A stretch of 64,000 bases of DNA from Sinorhizobium fredii USDA 205. Lineage in GTDB: Bacteria > Pseudomonadota > Alphaproteobacteria > Rhizobiales > Rhizobiaceae. Below the pieces are notes generated by a model that saw only the letters and a list, made by a program, of their open reading frames with translations, did not search any database and was not told the DNA's origin. Positions 16,900 to 25,489 of the stretch are shown here, piece by piece; positions within the stretch are counted from its first letter, which is position 1; every line of letters begins with the position of its first letter. The position numbers were made by a program, and so were the translations under genes. The DNA lies in NCBI RefSeq assembly GCF_001461695.1, contig NZ_AUTC01000146.1:186001-250000 (forward strand), written 5' to 3'.

Positions 16900-18903
16900 C
16901 TACACCTCGCTGGCAAGCAGTTCGGTGCGCTTGCCCTCCGTTTCGGTGACGACGTCTGCCGGGATGTAGAAGTCGCGGTCGTAGTTGAAGGTGTGGCCGA
17001 TCGCGATCGCGACCATGGCGAGGAAGGAAAGGCCGGCAAGCCACCACATGTACCAGATCATCCCGAAGGCGAAGGCGACGCTGATAGCGCCGAGGATGAC
17101 GCCGGTGCCGGTGTTCCTGGGCATATGGATCGGCTTGAAGCCGGAGAGCGGGCGGCTGGCACCGCGCTTCTTCATGTCCCACCAGGAATCCTGGTCGTGG
17201 ACGACCGGCGTGAAGGCGAAATTATAGTCCGGCGGCGGCGACGACGTCGACCATTCGAGCGTCCGGGCGTCCCAGGGGTCGCCGGTCGTGTCGCGCAATT
17301 CTTCGCGTCTGATGAAGCTGACGACGAGCTGGACGAGCATCGACAGAATGCCGAGGGCGATCAGGAAGGCGCCGAAGGCGGCGATCAGGAACCAGATCTG
17401 CAACGACGGATCCTCGAACTGGCTGACGCGGCGGGTCACGCCCATCAGGCCGAGCACGTAGAGCGGCATGAAGGCGAAGTAGAAGCCTGTCAGCCAGAAC
17501 CAGAAGGACATCTTGCCCCAGAACGGATCGAGCCTGAAGCCGGAGGCCTTCGGGAACCAGTAGACGACGCCGGCCATCAACCCGAAGACGACGCCGCCGA
17601 TGATGACGTTATGGAAATGGGCGATCAGGAACAGCGAGTTGTGTAGCACGAAATCGGCCGGCGGCACGGCGAGCAACACGCCGGTCATGCCGCCGATGAC
17701 GAAGGTCACCATGAAGCCGACCGTCCAAAGCATCGGCACCTCGTAGCGGATGCGGCCGCGATACATGGTGAAGAGCCAGTTGAACATCTTGGCGCCCGTC
17801 GGGATCGAGATGATCATCGTCGTGATGCCGAAGAAGGCGTTGACGCTGGCGCCCGAACCCATGGTGAAGAAGTGGTGCAGCCAGACGATATAGGAGAGGA
17901 TGGTGATGACCACCGTCGCATAGACCATCGAGGCGTAGCCGAACAGCCGCTTGCCGCAGAAGGTGGCGACGACTTCCGAGAAGATGCCGAAGGCCGGCAG
18001 CACCAGGATGTAGACCTCCGGATGGCCCCAGATCCAGATGAGGTTGACATACATCATCGGGTCGCCGCCGAGGTCGTTGGTGAAGAAGTTGGTGCCGACG
18101 TAACGGTCGAGGGTAAGCAGCGCCAGCGTCGCGGTCAGAACCGGGAAGGTTGCGACGATCAGCACGTTGGTGCAGAGCGAGGTCCAGGTGAAGACCGGCA
18201 TCTTCATCATCGTCATGCCGGGGGCGCGCATCTTCACGATCGTGGCGATGAGGTTGATGCCCGACAGCGTCGTGCCGATGCCGGCGACCTGCAGTCCCCA
18301 TATGTAATAGTCGACACCGACGCCGGGGCTATAGTCCGCCCCGGAGAGCGGCGGATAGGCAAGCCAGCCGGTGCGGGCGAATTCGCCGACGAACAGCGAC
18401 AGCATGATGATGATCGCGCCGGCGGTCGTCATCCAGAAGCTGAAATTGTTGAGGAACGGGAAGGACACGTCGCGGGCGCCGATCTGCAGCGGTACCACGA
18501 AGTTCATGAGTCCAGTGACGAAGGGCATCGCCATGAAGAAGATCATGATGACGCCGTGCGCGGTGAAGATCTGGTCGTAGTGATGCGGCGGCAGGTAGCC
18601 CTCCGAGCCGCCGAAGGCCATTGCCTGCTGCAGGCGCATCATGATCGCGTCGGCGAAGCCGCGCAGCAGCATCACCAGCGCGAGGATGACATACATGATG
18701 CCGATCTTTTTGTGGTCGACGCTGGTCAGCCAGTCGCGCCAGAGCGTTCCCCAGAACCGGTAATAGGTGATCAGACCGAGGAGCCCGATGCCGCCGATGA
18801 CGACGGCGATGAATGTCGCGACGAGGATAGGTTCGTGATAGGGGATCGCCTCGAGGGTCAGCCGGCCAAAGACGAATTTCAGGAGATCTGGATCGGAGAA
18901 CAT
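16900..18903 (-). CDS. cyoB: Cytochrome bo quinol oxidase subunit I (catalytic)
   Basis: A 667-residue heme-copper oxidase subunit I that oxidises ubiquinol, reduces oxygen to water and pumps protons. Diagnostic segments are Thr-Ala-His-Gly-Val-Ile-Met-Ile (low-spin heme ligand His), Trp-Gly-His-Pro-Glu-Val-Tyr-Ile (CuB His and cross-linked Tyr), Trp-Leu-His-His-Phe-Phe (CuB histidines) and the C-terminal pair of heme histidines in Ala-His-Phe-His-Asn-Val. The N-terminal extra helix and length match CyoB rather than cytochrome c oxidase. It is the second gene of the operon, 47 bases after cyoA. Confidence 0.97.
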   Translation of the reverse strand: MFSDPDLLKFVFGRLTLEAIPYHEPILVATFIAVVIGGIGLLGLITYYRFWGTLWRDWLTSVDHKKIGIMYVILALVMLLRGFADAIMMRLQQAMAFGGSEGYLPPHHYDQIFTAHGVIMIFFMAMPFVTGLMNFVVPLQIGARDVSFPFLNNFSFWMTTAGAIIIMLSLFVGEFARTGWLAYPPLSGADYSPGVGVDYYIWGLQVAGIGTTLSGINLIATIVKMRAPGMTMMKMPVFTWTSLCTNVLIVATFPVLTATLALLTLDRYVGTNFFTNDLGGDPMMYVNLIWIWGHPEVYILVLPAFGIFSEVVATFCGKRLFGYASMVYATVVITILSYIVWLHHFFTMGSGASVNAFFGITTMIISIPTGAKMFNWLFTMYRGRIRYEVPMLWTVGFMVTFVIGGMTGVLLAVPPADFVLHNSLFLIAHFHNVIIGGVVFGLMAGVVYWFPKASGFRLDPFWGKMSFWFWLTGFYFAFMPLYVLGLMGVTRRVSQFEDPSLQIWFLIAAFGAFLIALGILSMLVQLVVSFIRREELRDTTGDPWDARTLEWSTSSPPPDYNFAFTPVVHDQDSWWDMKKRGASRPLSGFKPIHMPRNTGTGVILGAISVAFAFGMIWYMWWLAGLSFLAMVAIAIGHTFNYDRDFYIPADVVTETEGKRTELLASEV

Positions 18904-18950
18904 AGGGAAACCCGTTCGTTGGTGTCCTTGCGACGCTGAAGGCGCCGGGT

Positions 18951-20108
18951 TCAGTTTCTAAGCTGCGCCGGCGCCGGGTCGCTGCCCTCTTGCATGTCCG
19001 GCATCGAGTGCCCCTCGTGTCCTCCCATTCCGGGCATTTCGTGCTGCATCGGCTCGTTCGTGCCTTCCGGCTGCTCCTCGCTACGCGCCGGCGTGCCGGT
19101 CGCCGGGAAGGTTGCCGCCGGCGCGCCTTCTTCGGTGGCGTGCCTGTTGTCGTATTCGAGACGGTCGTGGTTCTTGAAACTTTCCTTGCCCGCGCCGCCC
19201 ATCGCGTCGATGTGCATCATCTCGTGCATGCACATCTTGCCGGGTGTCGCGCACATGTTGAGGATCGCCTCGTAGAGGCCCGCTTCGACGGTTGCGAAGT
19301 AGCGCACCGGTTCCCGCTCGCTCGGCTTTTCAAGCTTCAGATAGGCATCGCGATTGAGCGCCGTTCCCTGCGACTTGACGCGTGCCACCCAGGCATCGAA
19401 GCCCTGCCGGTCGACGCCGTGGAACTTGAAGCGCATGTGCGAGAAGCCGTCGCCGCTGTAATTTGCCGAGAAGCCCTCGTACTCGCCCTGCTTGTTGATG
19501 ACGGCATGCAGCTTCGTCTGCATGCCGGGCATAGCGTAGATCTGGCCGGCAAGCGCCGGAATATAGAACGAGTTCATCACCGAGGACGCGGTGATCTTGA
19601 AGTTGATCGGCACATCCACCGGCGCCGCGAGTTCGTTGACCGTCGCGATCCCCTGATCGGGATAGAAGAACAGCCATTTCCAATCGAGCGCGACGACCTC
19701 GACAGTCACCGGCTTGACGTCTGCCGGGACAGGCCGCGCCGCATCGATCCGGTCCAGCGGCCGATAGGGATCGAGCTTGTGGGTGCTGATCCAGGTGACG
19801 GCGCCGAGTGCAATTATAATGGCGAGAGGTGCCGACCAGATCACCACTTCCAACGCCGTCGAATGATGCCATTCCGGATCGTACGTCGCGGCCGTGTTTG
19901 CCCGGCGGTATCGCCAGGCGAAGAGAAGCGTCAGGAAGATCACCGGTACGATGATCAGCAGCATGAGGATCGTCGAGATGACGATGAGATCGCGCTGCTG
20001 CGCGGCGATGTCACCCGAGGGGGCCATGACCACCATGTCGCACCCCGCAAGCAGCAGGAGCGGCGGCAAGAGGGCGATGTGGCGGGTTAACTTCAGAAAT
20101 CCTGGCAC
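18951..20108 (-). CDS. cyoA: Cytochrome bo quinol oxidase subunit II with Met/His-rich tail
   Basis: A 385-residue subunit II. It begins with a lipoprotein signal ending in Leu-Leu-Ala-Gly-Cys at about 19-23, followed by two helices (about 40-64 and 85-107) and a periplasmic cupredoxin-like domain. The CuA ligands of cytochrome c oxidases are absent, as expected for a quinol oxidase. The last 60 residues are unusual: rich in Met, His, Glu and Gly (for example Met-Pro-Gly-Met-Gly-Gly-His-Glu-Gly-His-Ser-Met), which looks able to bind copper. It is the first gene of cyoABCD; its promoter should lie in 20109-20380. Confidence 0.95.
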   Translation of the reverse strand: MPGFLKLTRHIALLPPLLLLAGCDMVVMAPSGDIAAQQRDLIVISTILMLLIIVPVIFLTLLFAWRYRRANTAATYDPEWHHSTALEVVIWSAPLAIIIALGAVTWISTHKLDPYRPLDRIDAARPVPADVKPVTVEVVALDWKWLFFYPDQGIATVNELAAPVDVPINFKITASSVMNSFYIPALAGQIYAMPGMQTKLHAVINKQGEYEGFSANYSGDGFSHMRFKFHGVDRQGFDAWVARVKSQGTALNRDAYLKLEKPSEREPVRYFATVEAGLYEAILNMCATPGKMCMHEMMHIDAMGGAGKESFKNHDRLEYDNRHATEEGAPAATFPATGTPARSEEQPEGTNEPMQHEMPGMGGHEGHSMPDMQEGSDPAPAQLRN

Positions 20109-20380
20109 GTCTCTGAGCCCTTTCTGATGACGACCGCCCTGCGACTAAAGTAGGAGGGGATCAAGCGGTATGAGGTTTTTGGTCGCACCGCAGCAATCTT
20201 GTGCATTGCAGCGGGAAGTCGGGGCACGTCGGCTGCCGGTAGTCCTGTCCCGGAGGACCGGAATTTTTACTACGGCAAGCCGCAATTTCGCAATTCAACA
20301 CTTGATATGATCGGGCGATTGATCAACATCCCCTGTGAGAGGCGCAAGGCAAAGCGGCTCCGAGCGGTGGGAGGCCTTTT

Positions 20381-21721
20381 ATGAGCAGTGTGTCGCAACA
20401 GTCCCTCGGGCCGTCGTCTTCCTCGATGGAGCGCGACGCGCGGCGCATTCACGACGACAGGCCCGTTTCGGCTGGCAACATCGCGATCGGCGTCGTCATC
20501 GGTCGCGCCGCCGAATTTTTCGACTTCTTCGTCTATGGCATTGCCTCCGTTGTCGTCTTCCCGCAGCTATTCTTTCCCTTTGCGCCCGACCAGTTGACCG
20601 CAACACTTTATTCCTTCGCCATTTTCGCACTGGCCTTTGTCGCCCGGCCTGTCGGCTCTCTCGTCTTCATGGCGATCGACCGGACCTACGGTCGCGGCGT
20701 CAAGCTGACCATCGCCCTCTTCCTTCTCGGCGGCTCGACGGCCTCCATCGCCTTCCTGCCGGGCTATGAGACGCTCGGCGTCTGGGCGATAGTCATGCTG
20801 GCGATCTGCCGGCTGGGGCAGGGCTTTGCGCTCGGCGGCGCCTGGGACGGGCTCGCCTCGCTGCTCGCGCTCAACGCGCCGCAGCACCATCGCGGCTGGT
20901 ACGCGATGATCCCGCAACTCGGCGCGCCGATCGGCTTCATGCTGGCGAGTGCGCTCTTTGCCTATTTCCTGATGTCCCTTTCCGAGGCCGACTTCCTCAG
21001 TTGGGGATGGCGCTACCCGTTCTTCGTCGCCTTCGCGATCAATGTCGTGGCGCTGTTCACGCGGCTGCGCCTTGTGATGACCAAGGAATTCGGAACCCTT
21101 CTGGAAGAGCACGAGCTGCAGGCAAGGCAGGTCACCGAAGTGCTGCGATTGCATGGGCGCAACGTGCTCATCGGCGCTTTCGTGCCGCTTGCAAGCTTCG
21201 CACTCTTCCATCTTGTCACCGTCTTTCCACTCGGCTGGGTGGAGATCTATACGGATCATGGCGCCAGCTCGTTCCTGATGGTGCAGTTCCTGGGGGCGAT
21301 CTGCGGCATCGTTGCGATTGTCGCCTCGGGGCTCATCGCCGATCGCATCGGTCGCCGTTACCACCTCGGCGTCTGCGCCGTGCTGATCGCCATTTTCAGC
21401 TTTGTCGCCCCGATGCTGCTCGAGGCTGGCGTAGCCGGCAGGAACGCATTCGTGCTCGTCGGCTTCAGCCTCCTGGGCCTGTCTTTCGGCCAGGCCGCCG
21501 GTGCTGTCGCATCCCGTTTCGGCCGGGCCTATCGCTACACCGGGGCGGCACTCACCTCGGACCTGTCGTGGCTGATAGGCGCGGGCTTCGCGCCGCTGGT
21601 GGCGCTGGGTCTGACCAGCCGTTTCGGCTTGGCTTTTGCAGGCTACTACCTGCTTTCCGGCGCCCTCTGCACCATTGCCGCGCTGATCTTCAGCAAGACG
21701 CTGGAGATCCACAACGATTAG
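20381..21721 (+). CDS. MFS transporter (metabolite:H+ symporter type)
   Basis: A 446-residue major-facilitator protein with about 12 transmembrane helices. Phe-Asp-Phe-Phe-Val-Tyr-Gly in helix 1, the Asp-Arg-Thr-Tyr-Gly-Arg loop after helix 2 and the Gly-Gln-Gly-Phe-Ala-Leu-Gly-Gly-Ala-Trp-Asp-Gly segment of helix 4 fit the MHS-type sugar/dicarboxylate symporter branch. ATG 20381 has GGGAGG upstream. It is divergent from the cyo operon with 272 bases between. The substrate is not evident. Confidence 0.88.
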   Translation: MSSVSQQSLGPSSSSMERDARRIHDDRPVSAGNIAIGVVIGRAAEFFDFFVYGIASVVVFPQLFFPFAPDQLTATLYSFAIFALAFVARPVGSLVFMAIDRTYGRGVKLTIALFLLGGSTASIAFLPGYETLGVWAIVMLAICRLGQGFALGGAWDGLASLLALNAPQHHRGWYAMIPQLGAPIGFMLASALFAYFLMSLSEADFLSWGWRYPFFVAFAINVVALFTRLRLVMTKEFGTLLEEHELQARQVTEVLRLHGRNVLIGAFVPLASFALFHLVTVFPLGWVEIYTDHGASSFLMVQFLGAICGIVAIVASGLIADRIGRRYHLGVCAVLIAIFSFVAPMLLEAGVAGRNAFVLVGFSLLGLSFGQAAGAVASRFGRAYRYTGAALTSDLSWLIGAGFAPLVALGLTSRFGLAFAGYYLLSGALCTIAALIFSKTLEIHND

Positions 21722-21874
21722 GCTCAGACGGGGTATTCGGTCTGAGCCGAACGTCGCGAGGTTTTGGACAGAGCTGCTGCGCGTCGCGATTTGACGGCAT
21801 GCCCGCCCGGAAGCGGCGTGTTAAACTCCTGGTTCGGTGAAACGGCGGGGTCCGCTCGGGCCCGAAAGGAGAAC

Positions 21875-23203
21875 ATGCCGACCCCTGACAGTAGCCTGTT
21901 CGATTTCCTCGGAATCATGGCGGTGTTCTTGCTGGTGGCCGCGAACGGCTTCTTCGTCGCGGCCGAATTCTCGCTGGTTTCGGTTCGGCGGAGCCGCGTC
22001 GCGGAGCTGGTGACGCAGAAACGGATCAATGCGACCGCTCTTCGACGTGCCGTCGACCATCTGGATTCCAATCTCGCTGCAACGCAGCTCGGCATCACAA
22101 TCTCGTCGCTCGCCCTCGGATGGATCGGCGAGCCGGCTCTCGCCCATCTGATCGAGCCGTTGCTGGCAGTCCTGCCACAGTTATGGGCCAAGGCCGGATC
22201 GCATGCCATCGCGTCGGTGATAGCCTTTGTGATCATCACCGCGCTCCATATCGTGCTTGGGGAACTGGCGCCCAAGAGCCTGGCGCTGCAGCGCAGTGAG
22301 GGCACGGCGCTTGCTGTCGTCCGACCGCTTGGTCTTTTCCTGTTTCTGCTTCGACCGGCAATCCTGGTGCTGAATGGCCTCGGCAATCTGGTGCTGCGTC
22401 TGGCCGGCTTGAGCCCGGGAGCCGGCGAGGCCTCGCTGCACTCGCCTGCGGAACTCAAGCTTATCGTCGCGGAGAGCCATCAGGCGGGGCTTCTCGACGA
22501 AGCCCAGCAGGAACTGGTCCAGCGCATCTTCAGCATCGGCGATCGCCGGATATCGGATTTCATGACCCCGCGCGTCGATGTCGACTGGATCGATGCCGAC
22601 GATCCTCCGGCGGATGTTTTAAAGACGGTCCGGGACTGTCGGCACGAGCAGTTGCTGATCGGCAGGGGCAATATCGACGAGCCGATAGGGATGGTGCTGA
22701 AGAAGGACCTGCTCGATCAATTGCTCGACGGCAAGCCCGTCGACCCCTTCGGCGTCATTCGCGAACCGTTGATCCTGCATGAGGCAACACCGGTTTTCCG
22801 CGTTCTCGAGCGGTTCAAGTCCGCACCCGTCCGCCTCGCGACGATCGTCGACGAATATGGAAGCCTCGAAGGCATCGTCACGCAGACGGATCTTCTGGAG
22901 GCGATTGCCGGCGACCTGCCGGACATAGAGGCGGAAGAGCGGACGGTGATCGAGCGCGAGGACGGTTCTCTTCTCATCGACGGGATGATGTCGGCCCATG
23001 ACGCCTTCGACAGACTGAAGCTGCACGACCGGCCGCAGGACGGCGGCTATCACACGATCGCCGGTTTCGCGCTGCACATTCTCGGGCATCTGCCCGATGT
23101 CGGTGAATGCTTCGAGTTCGATGGCTGGCGGTTCGAGATCGTCGACATGGATGGCAGGCGGATAGACAAGATCCTGGCGACGAGTCTCGTCGAGCCGGAA
23201 TAA
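21875..23203 (+). CDS. CNNM/CorC-type hemolysin-family membrane protein
   Basis: A 442-residue protein with the three-part build of this family: a DUF21/CNNM membrane domain (about 5-200, with Ala-Asn-Gly-Phe-Phe-Val-Ala-Ala-Glu-Phe), a pair of CBS domains (about 215-340, starting at Ile-Ser-Asp-Phe-Met-Thr-Pro-Arg) and a C-terminal CorC/HlyC domain (about 355-438). Members are linked to magnesium or other cation efflux; true haemolysis is unlikely. AAAGGAG five bases before ATG 21875 fixes the start, although the frame is open to 21764. Confidence 0.9.
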   Translation: MPTPDSSLFDFLGIMAVFLLVAANGFFVAAEFSLVSVRRSRVAELVTQKRINATALRRAVDHLDSNLAATQLGITISSLALGWIGEPALAHLIEPLLAVLPQLWAKAGSHAIASVIAFVIITALHIVLGELAPKSLALQRSEGTALAVVRPLGLFLFLLRPAILVLNGLGNLVLRLAGLSPGAGEASLHSPAELKLIVAESHQAGLLDEAQQELVQRIFSIGDRRISDFMTPRVDVDWIDADDPPADVLKTVRDCRHEQLLIGRGNIDEPIGMVLKKDLLDQLLDGKPVDPFGVIREPLILHEATPVFRVLERFKSAPVRLATIVDEYGSLEGIVTQTDLLEAIAGDLPDIEAEERTVIEREDGSLLIDGMMSAHDAFDRLKLHDRPQDGGYHTIAGFALHILGHLPDVGECFEFDGWRFEIVDMDGRRIDKILATSLVEPE

Positions 23204-23229
23204 ACATCCCCCAACGCGGTGAGGTTTGC

Positions 23230-23254
23230 GGAACATAATTCGATCTCGCCGGTT
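23230..23254 (+). promoter_or_regulatory. Predicted general-stress (EcfG/RpoE2-type) promoter
   Basis: GGAAC at 23230-23234, a 16-base spacer, then GGTT at 23251-23254. This matches the consensus known for EcfG-type sigma factors of alpha-proteobacteria (GGAAC-N16/17-cGTT). It lies about 96 bases before the DUF3008 start. Confidence 0.6.
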
Positions 23255-23349
23255 CCGAGGGCCCCGATATCACCGATGGCCGGGGCGCGGAATATTGCAA
23301 GATCGACGCGTTTGCGGCCGTCCGGCTCGCGTGAGCGGAGGAAGACGAG

Positions 23350-23538
23350 ATGCCTGCAAAATCGAAGGCGCAACAGAAGGCGGCCGGCGCTGCACTCGCC
23401 GCCAAGCGTGGCGACATGAAAAAAAGTGAGCTCAAGGGAGCCTCCAAGAACATGGCCGAGTCCATGAGCGAAAAGGAACTCGAGGAAATGGCGTCGACCA
23501 AGCGCAAGGGCAAGAAGGAGCACGTTTCGAAGTCTTGA
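23350..23538 (+). CDS. DUF3008 family small basic protein
   Basis: A 62-residue, very lysine- and alanine-rich protein, almost entirely helical in appearance: it starts Met-Pro-Ala-Lys-Ser-Lys-Ala-Gln-Gln-Lys and has Met-Ser-Glu-Lys-Glu-Leu-Glu-Glu-Met-Ala before a Lys-rich end. This is the DUF3008 pattern seen widely in rhizobia. GGAGGAAGACG precedes ATG 23350. A GGAAC-type promoter upstream suggests it belongs to the general stress response. No molecular role is known to me. Confidence 0.85.
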   Translation: MPAKSKAQQKAAGAALAAKRGDMKKSELKGASKNMAESMSEKELEEMASTKRKGKKEHVSKS

Positions 23539-23687
23539 GCGCGCTCTCGATGCCTTGTTTGCCGCCCCGGTTCTGGCGTCGCCAATCTTCTGGTGGTTAA
23601 GATCCGCCCCCACTGGCGATTGAAAAAAGGTTACAGATTCAAGTGGATACGGTTTTCGTGTCGGATTCGTTTTGGTGATTTACACGG

Positions 23688-23712
23688 GGAACCCGGGACC
23701 ATATTTTAGGTT
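23688..23712 (+). promoter_or_regulatory. Predicted general-stress promoter of the nepR-like gene
   Basis: GGAAC at 23688-23692, 16-base spacer, GGTT at 23709-23712, only 28 bases before ATG 23740. That spacing leaves room for a very short leader. Confidence 0.65.
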
Positions 23713-23739
23713 CGGCATCCCGGTAAGAAGGACGGACGA

Positions 23740-23898
23740 ATGAGCGAAGCCAAAGCCAGCGCAGGTGCGGACGCAGACATGGCCGTCGAGGAGCGGATCG
23801 CATTCCTGTTGGGCAAGATCGAGAAGGAGGCGGTGCCGCAACGTCTGCTTGAACTGGCGCAGCAGTTGCAGGAAGCGCTCAACGCGCGAAAGAAGTAA
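23740..23898 (+). CDS. NepR-like anti-sigma factor (52 residues)
   Basis: A very short gene: ATG 23740 to TAA 23898. The protein is acidic at the start, then reads Glu-Glu-Arg-Ile-Ala-Phe-Leu-Leu-Gly-Lys-Ile-Glu-Lys-Glu, followed by Val-Pro-Gln-Arg-Leu-Leu-Glu-Leu-Ala-Gln-Gln-Leu. The Val-Pro-x-Arg-Leu core and the two flanking helices fit the NepR family, small proteins that hold EcfG sigma factors inactive until PhyR titrates them. It converges on an ECF sigma gene 124 bases away and has its own stress-type promoter. Usual NepR proteins are near 60 residues. The family call rests on pattern and context. Confidence 0.6.
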   Translation: MSEAKASAGADADMAVEERIAFLLGKIEKEAVPQRLLELAQQLQEALNARKK

Positions 23899-23908
23899 CC
23901 GGGCCTGG

Positions 23909-24006
23909 TGCATATTTCTTTAGATCGTCGCCGATCTAGGGATGAAAACATGCAGCAATTCAAAGTGCTGCAGCGACCTTTGCGCGTCTGGACGGGCGAC
24001 GCTGTA
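23909..24006. repeat. Two-hairpin intergenic mosaic repeat, copy 2
   Basis: Same family as 2603-2707 in the opposite order: a partly decayed palindrome centred on GATCGTCGCCGATC, ACATGCAGCAATTCAAAGTG as a linker, then a hairpin from CTGCAGCG to CGCTGTAG. It lies between the converging nepR-like and sigma-factor genes, consistent with a shared terminator. Confidence 0.8.
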
Positions 24007-24022
24007 GGCGCGCAACGATGGT

Positions 24023-24544
24023 TCAATTCAAGGGGTTCCCGTGCATCTGCACGGTCAATTCGTCGCGAGCGCGGCTTAACCTGCTCTTGATCGTTCCGAT
24101 CGCGCAATCGCAAATATCGGCTGCCTCTTTGTAGCTCATGCCGAACCCGGCAACGAGCACCAGGACTTCGCGGTGCTCGGGAGAAAGATACCCCAAGGCC
24201 GTCCGAAGCTCACCGTTGAGCACACACCACTCCTGGGAGGGAGCGGTCGGGATCGGCAGTTCCGCGCAGTTGATGCTTCCGGGGCCTTCGCGCGTGCGGA
24301 TCTTGTATTGCGTACGGAAAGCATTGCGCATGATCGTGAACAGCCAGGATTTGAGGCTCGTGCCCGGCGCGAACTGATCGATGCTGCGCAGGGCGCGAAG
24401 CAGCGTTTCCTGCACGAGATCGTCAGCCTCGAATGACGCCGACGTAAACGTCCGGGCAAAGGCCCGCAACGCCGGTATCAGGTCGACGACCTGCTCTTCA
24501 ATTTGCGGTAATGGCTGCGACGCGTGACCGGCGGTGGCAGGCAT
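24023..24544 (-). CDS. ECF sigma factor, EcfG/RpoE-like (general stress response)
   Basis: A 173-residue sigma factor with region 2 at about 28-95 (Ala-Asp-Asp-Leu-Val-Gln-Glu-Thr-Leu-Leu-Arg-Ala and Leu-Phe-Thr-Ile-Met-Arg-Asn) and region 4 at about 115-165 (Glu-His-Arg-Glu-Val-Leu, Ser-Tyr-Lys-Glu-Ala-Ala, Gly-Thr-Ile-Lys-Ser-Arg-Leu-Ser-Arg-Ala). This matches the ECF group that includes EcfG/RpoE2 and its rhizobial paralogues. The frame is open 55 codons further upstream, but ATG 24544 leaves about 20 residues before region 2, as in the family. A GGAAC element upstream suggests autoregulation. A NepR-like gene converges on it. Confidence 0.88.
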   Translation of the reverse strand: MPATAGHASQPLPQIEEQVVDLIPALRAFARTFTSASFEADDLVQETLLRALRSIDQFAPGTSLKSWLFTIMRNAFRTQYKIRTREGPGSINCAELPIPTAPSQEWCVLNGELRTALGYLSPEHREVLVLVAGFGMSYKEAADICDCAIGTIKSRLSRARDELTVQMHGNPLN

Positions 24545-24593
24545 ATCGAATATCGCCCTTTTGGCCGTGAGTATTTCTTGGTGACGCGAAGGA

Positions 24594-24619
24594 AAATGCC
24601 TGTCCGCGGTTTTGGTTCC
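24594..24619 (-). promoter_or_regulatory. Predicted general-stress promoter of the sigma-factor gene
   Basis: On the minus strand GGAAC (24619-24615) is followed after 17 bases by ATTT. The -10 part is weaker than at the other sites, but the spacing is the same and the site lies 50 bases before ATG 24544. Confidence 0.5.
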
Positions 24620-24742
24620 TAGCGAGACGTCACAATTCACGGCGTTTGGTATCGGAACAGCGCTGGCATCGCCCGTTGGCCACGATCCCGATATCTTTGG
24701 TTGGCACAAACGGCGCTTGCGAGGAGGGCCAAACGGCTTGCG

Positions 24743-24768
24743 GGAACCAAACGCCGTCGCACCCGGTT
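24743..24768 (+). promoter_or_regulatory. Predicted general-stress promoter of the DUF1236 gene
   Basis: GGAAC at 24743-24747, 17-base spacer, GGTT at 24765-24768, 27 bases before ATG 24795. Confidence 0.65.
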
Positions 24769-24794
24769 AGGTGGGCCTTAGGAAGGAGAAAATC

Positions 24795-25073
24795 ATGAAG
24801 AAGTTTGCCTTGATTTGTGCCGCCCTGTTGCTCCCCGTATCGGCGGTCGCCCAAACGACCGTCGTCCTGCCGGGCGAGGTCAGGACCTATGTACTGGAGC
24901 AGCAAACGCCGTCCGTCGTATATGAGGGCGAGGTCGTCGTTGGACAGCCCCTGCCGGAAACCGTGGAGATACATACGATCCCTGATCAGCCGGATTTTGC
25001 ATACGCGATCGTCAACGAGAAGCGCGTGATCATAAATCCGAAGACCCATACGGTCGTGGAGGTCCTCCAGTAA
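24795..25073 (+). CDS. DUF1236 family secreted protein
   Basis: A 92-residue protein with a signal peptide (Met-Lys-Lys start, Leu-rich core, Val-Ala-Gln cleavage region near residue 20). The mature part contains the Pro-Asp-Phe-Ala-Tyr-Ala-Ile-Val-Asn segment and the ending Thr-Val-Val-Glu-Val characteristic of DUF1236 proteins, which are common, often multi-copy periplasmic proteins in rhizobia. AAGGAG precedes ATG 24795. A stress-type promoter lies directly upstream and a hairpin terminator follows. Confidence 0.85.
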   Translation: MKKFALICAALLLPVSAVAQTTVVLPGEVRTYVLEQQTPSVVYEGEVVVGQPLPETVEIHTIPDQPDFAYAIVNEKRVIINPKTHTVVEVLQ

Positions 25074-25083
25074 ATTTGAGAGC

Positions 25084-25115
25084 GCGGCATGGCGGACTGC
25101 CTCCATGCCGCTTTT
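25084..25115 (+). terminator. Rho-independent terminator after the DUF1236 gene
   Basis: GCGGCATGG (25084-25092) pairs with CCATGCCGC (25103-25111) and is followed by TTTT. Confidence 0.8.
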
Positions 25116-25199
25116 CCTGACGGGCCAGCCTGCCAGGGCATCCCGATTTCCATCGTCTCCGCCCCCCGCCTGTCCTGAGCAAAGCCGAGCAAATTTGTG

Positions 25200-25225
25200 G
25201 GAACCGCACTGTCTGTTGGCGCGTT
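25200..25225 (+). promoter_or_regulatory. Predicted general-stress promoter (best match in the window)
   Basis: GGAAC at 25200-25204, 17-base spacer, CGTT at 25222-25225, a full match to the EcfG consensus. It is 58 bases before GTG 25283 and would drive that gene plus the overlapping CBS and DUF982 genes. Confidence 0.7.
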
Positions 25226-25282
25226 AACGAAGAGTCCGCGGTTTTAGCCGCGCAGGTCCACGTCAACAGAAGGGATTGAATT

Positions 25283-25489
25283 GTGCGACAACGAGTGAAG
25301 AAAATGCGTCCGAGATTTGCCCGGCCGCCTGAAAATCCAAATCCCGGCAAGAAGGCGCCGCGGAATGCATGGCAACCGCAGGTTACCGTGCCGCATCAGG
25401 TCGATCTCCCCCTCAAGAAATCGCCGGATGAGGAAATCGCGGTGCCGGCCTCGGTCAATGGCAGGAGCCTCGTAGATGGCCGGCCCTGA
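25283..25489 (+). CDS. Small proline-rich basic protein, unknown function
   Basis: A 68-residue protein starting at GTG 25283, with AGAAGGGA about eight bases upstream. It is rich in Pro, Lys and Arg (Arg-Pro-Pro-Glu-Asn-Pro-Asn-Pro-Gly-Lys-Lys-Ala-Pro) and probably unstructured. It has no signal peptide or recognised domain. The stop overlaps the start region of the CBS gene by 14 bases, so the two are likely co-translated from the stress-type promoter at 25200. Confidence 0.6.
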   Translation: MRQRVKKMRPRFARPPENPNPGKKAPRNAWQPQVTVPHQVDLPLKKSPDEEIAVPASVNGRSLVDGRP

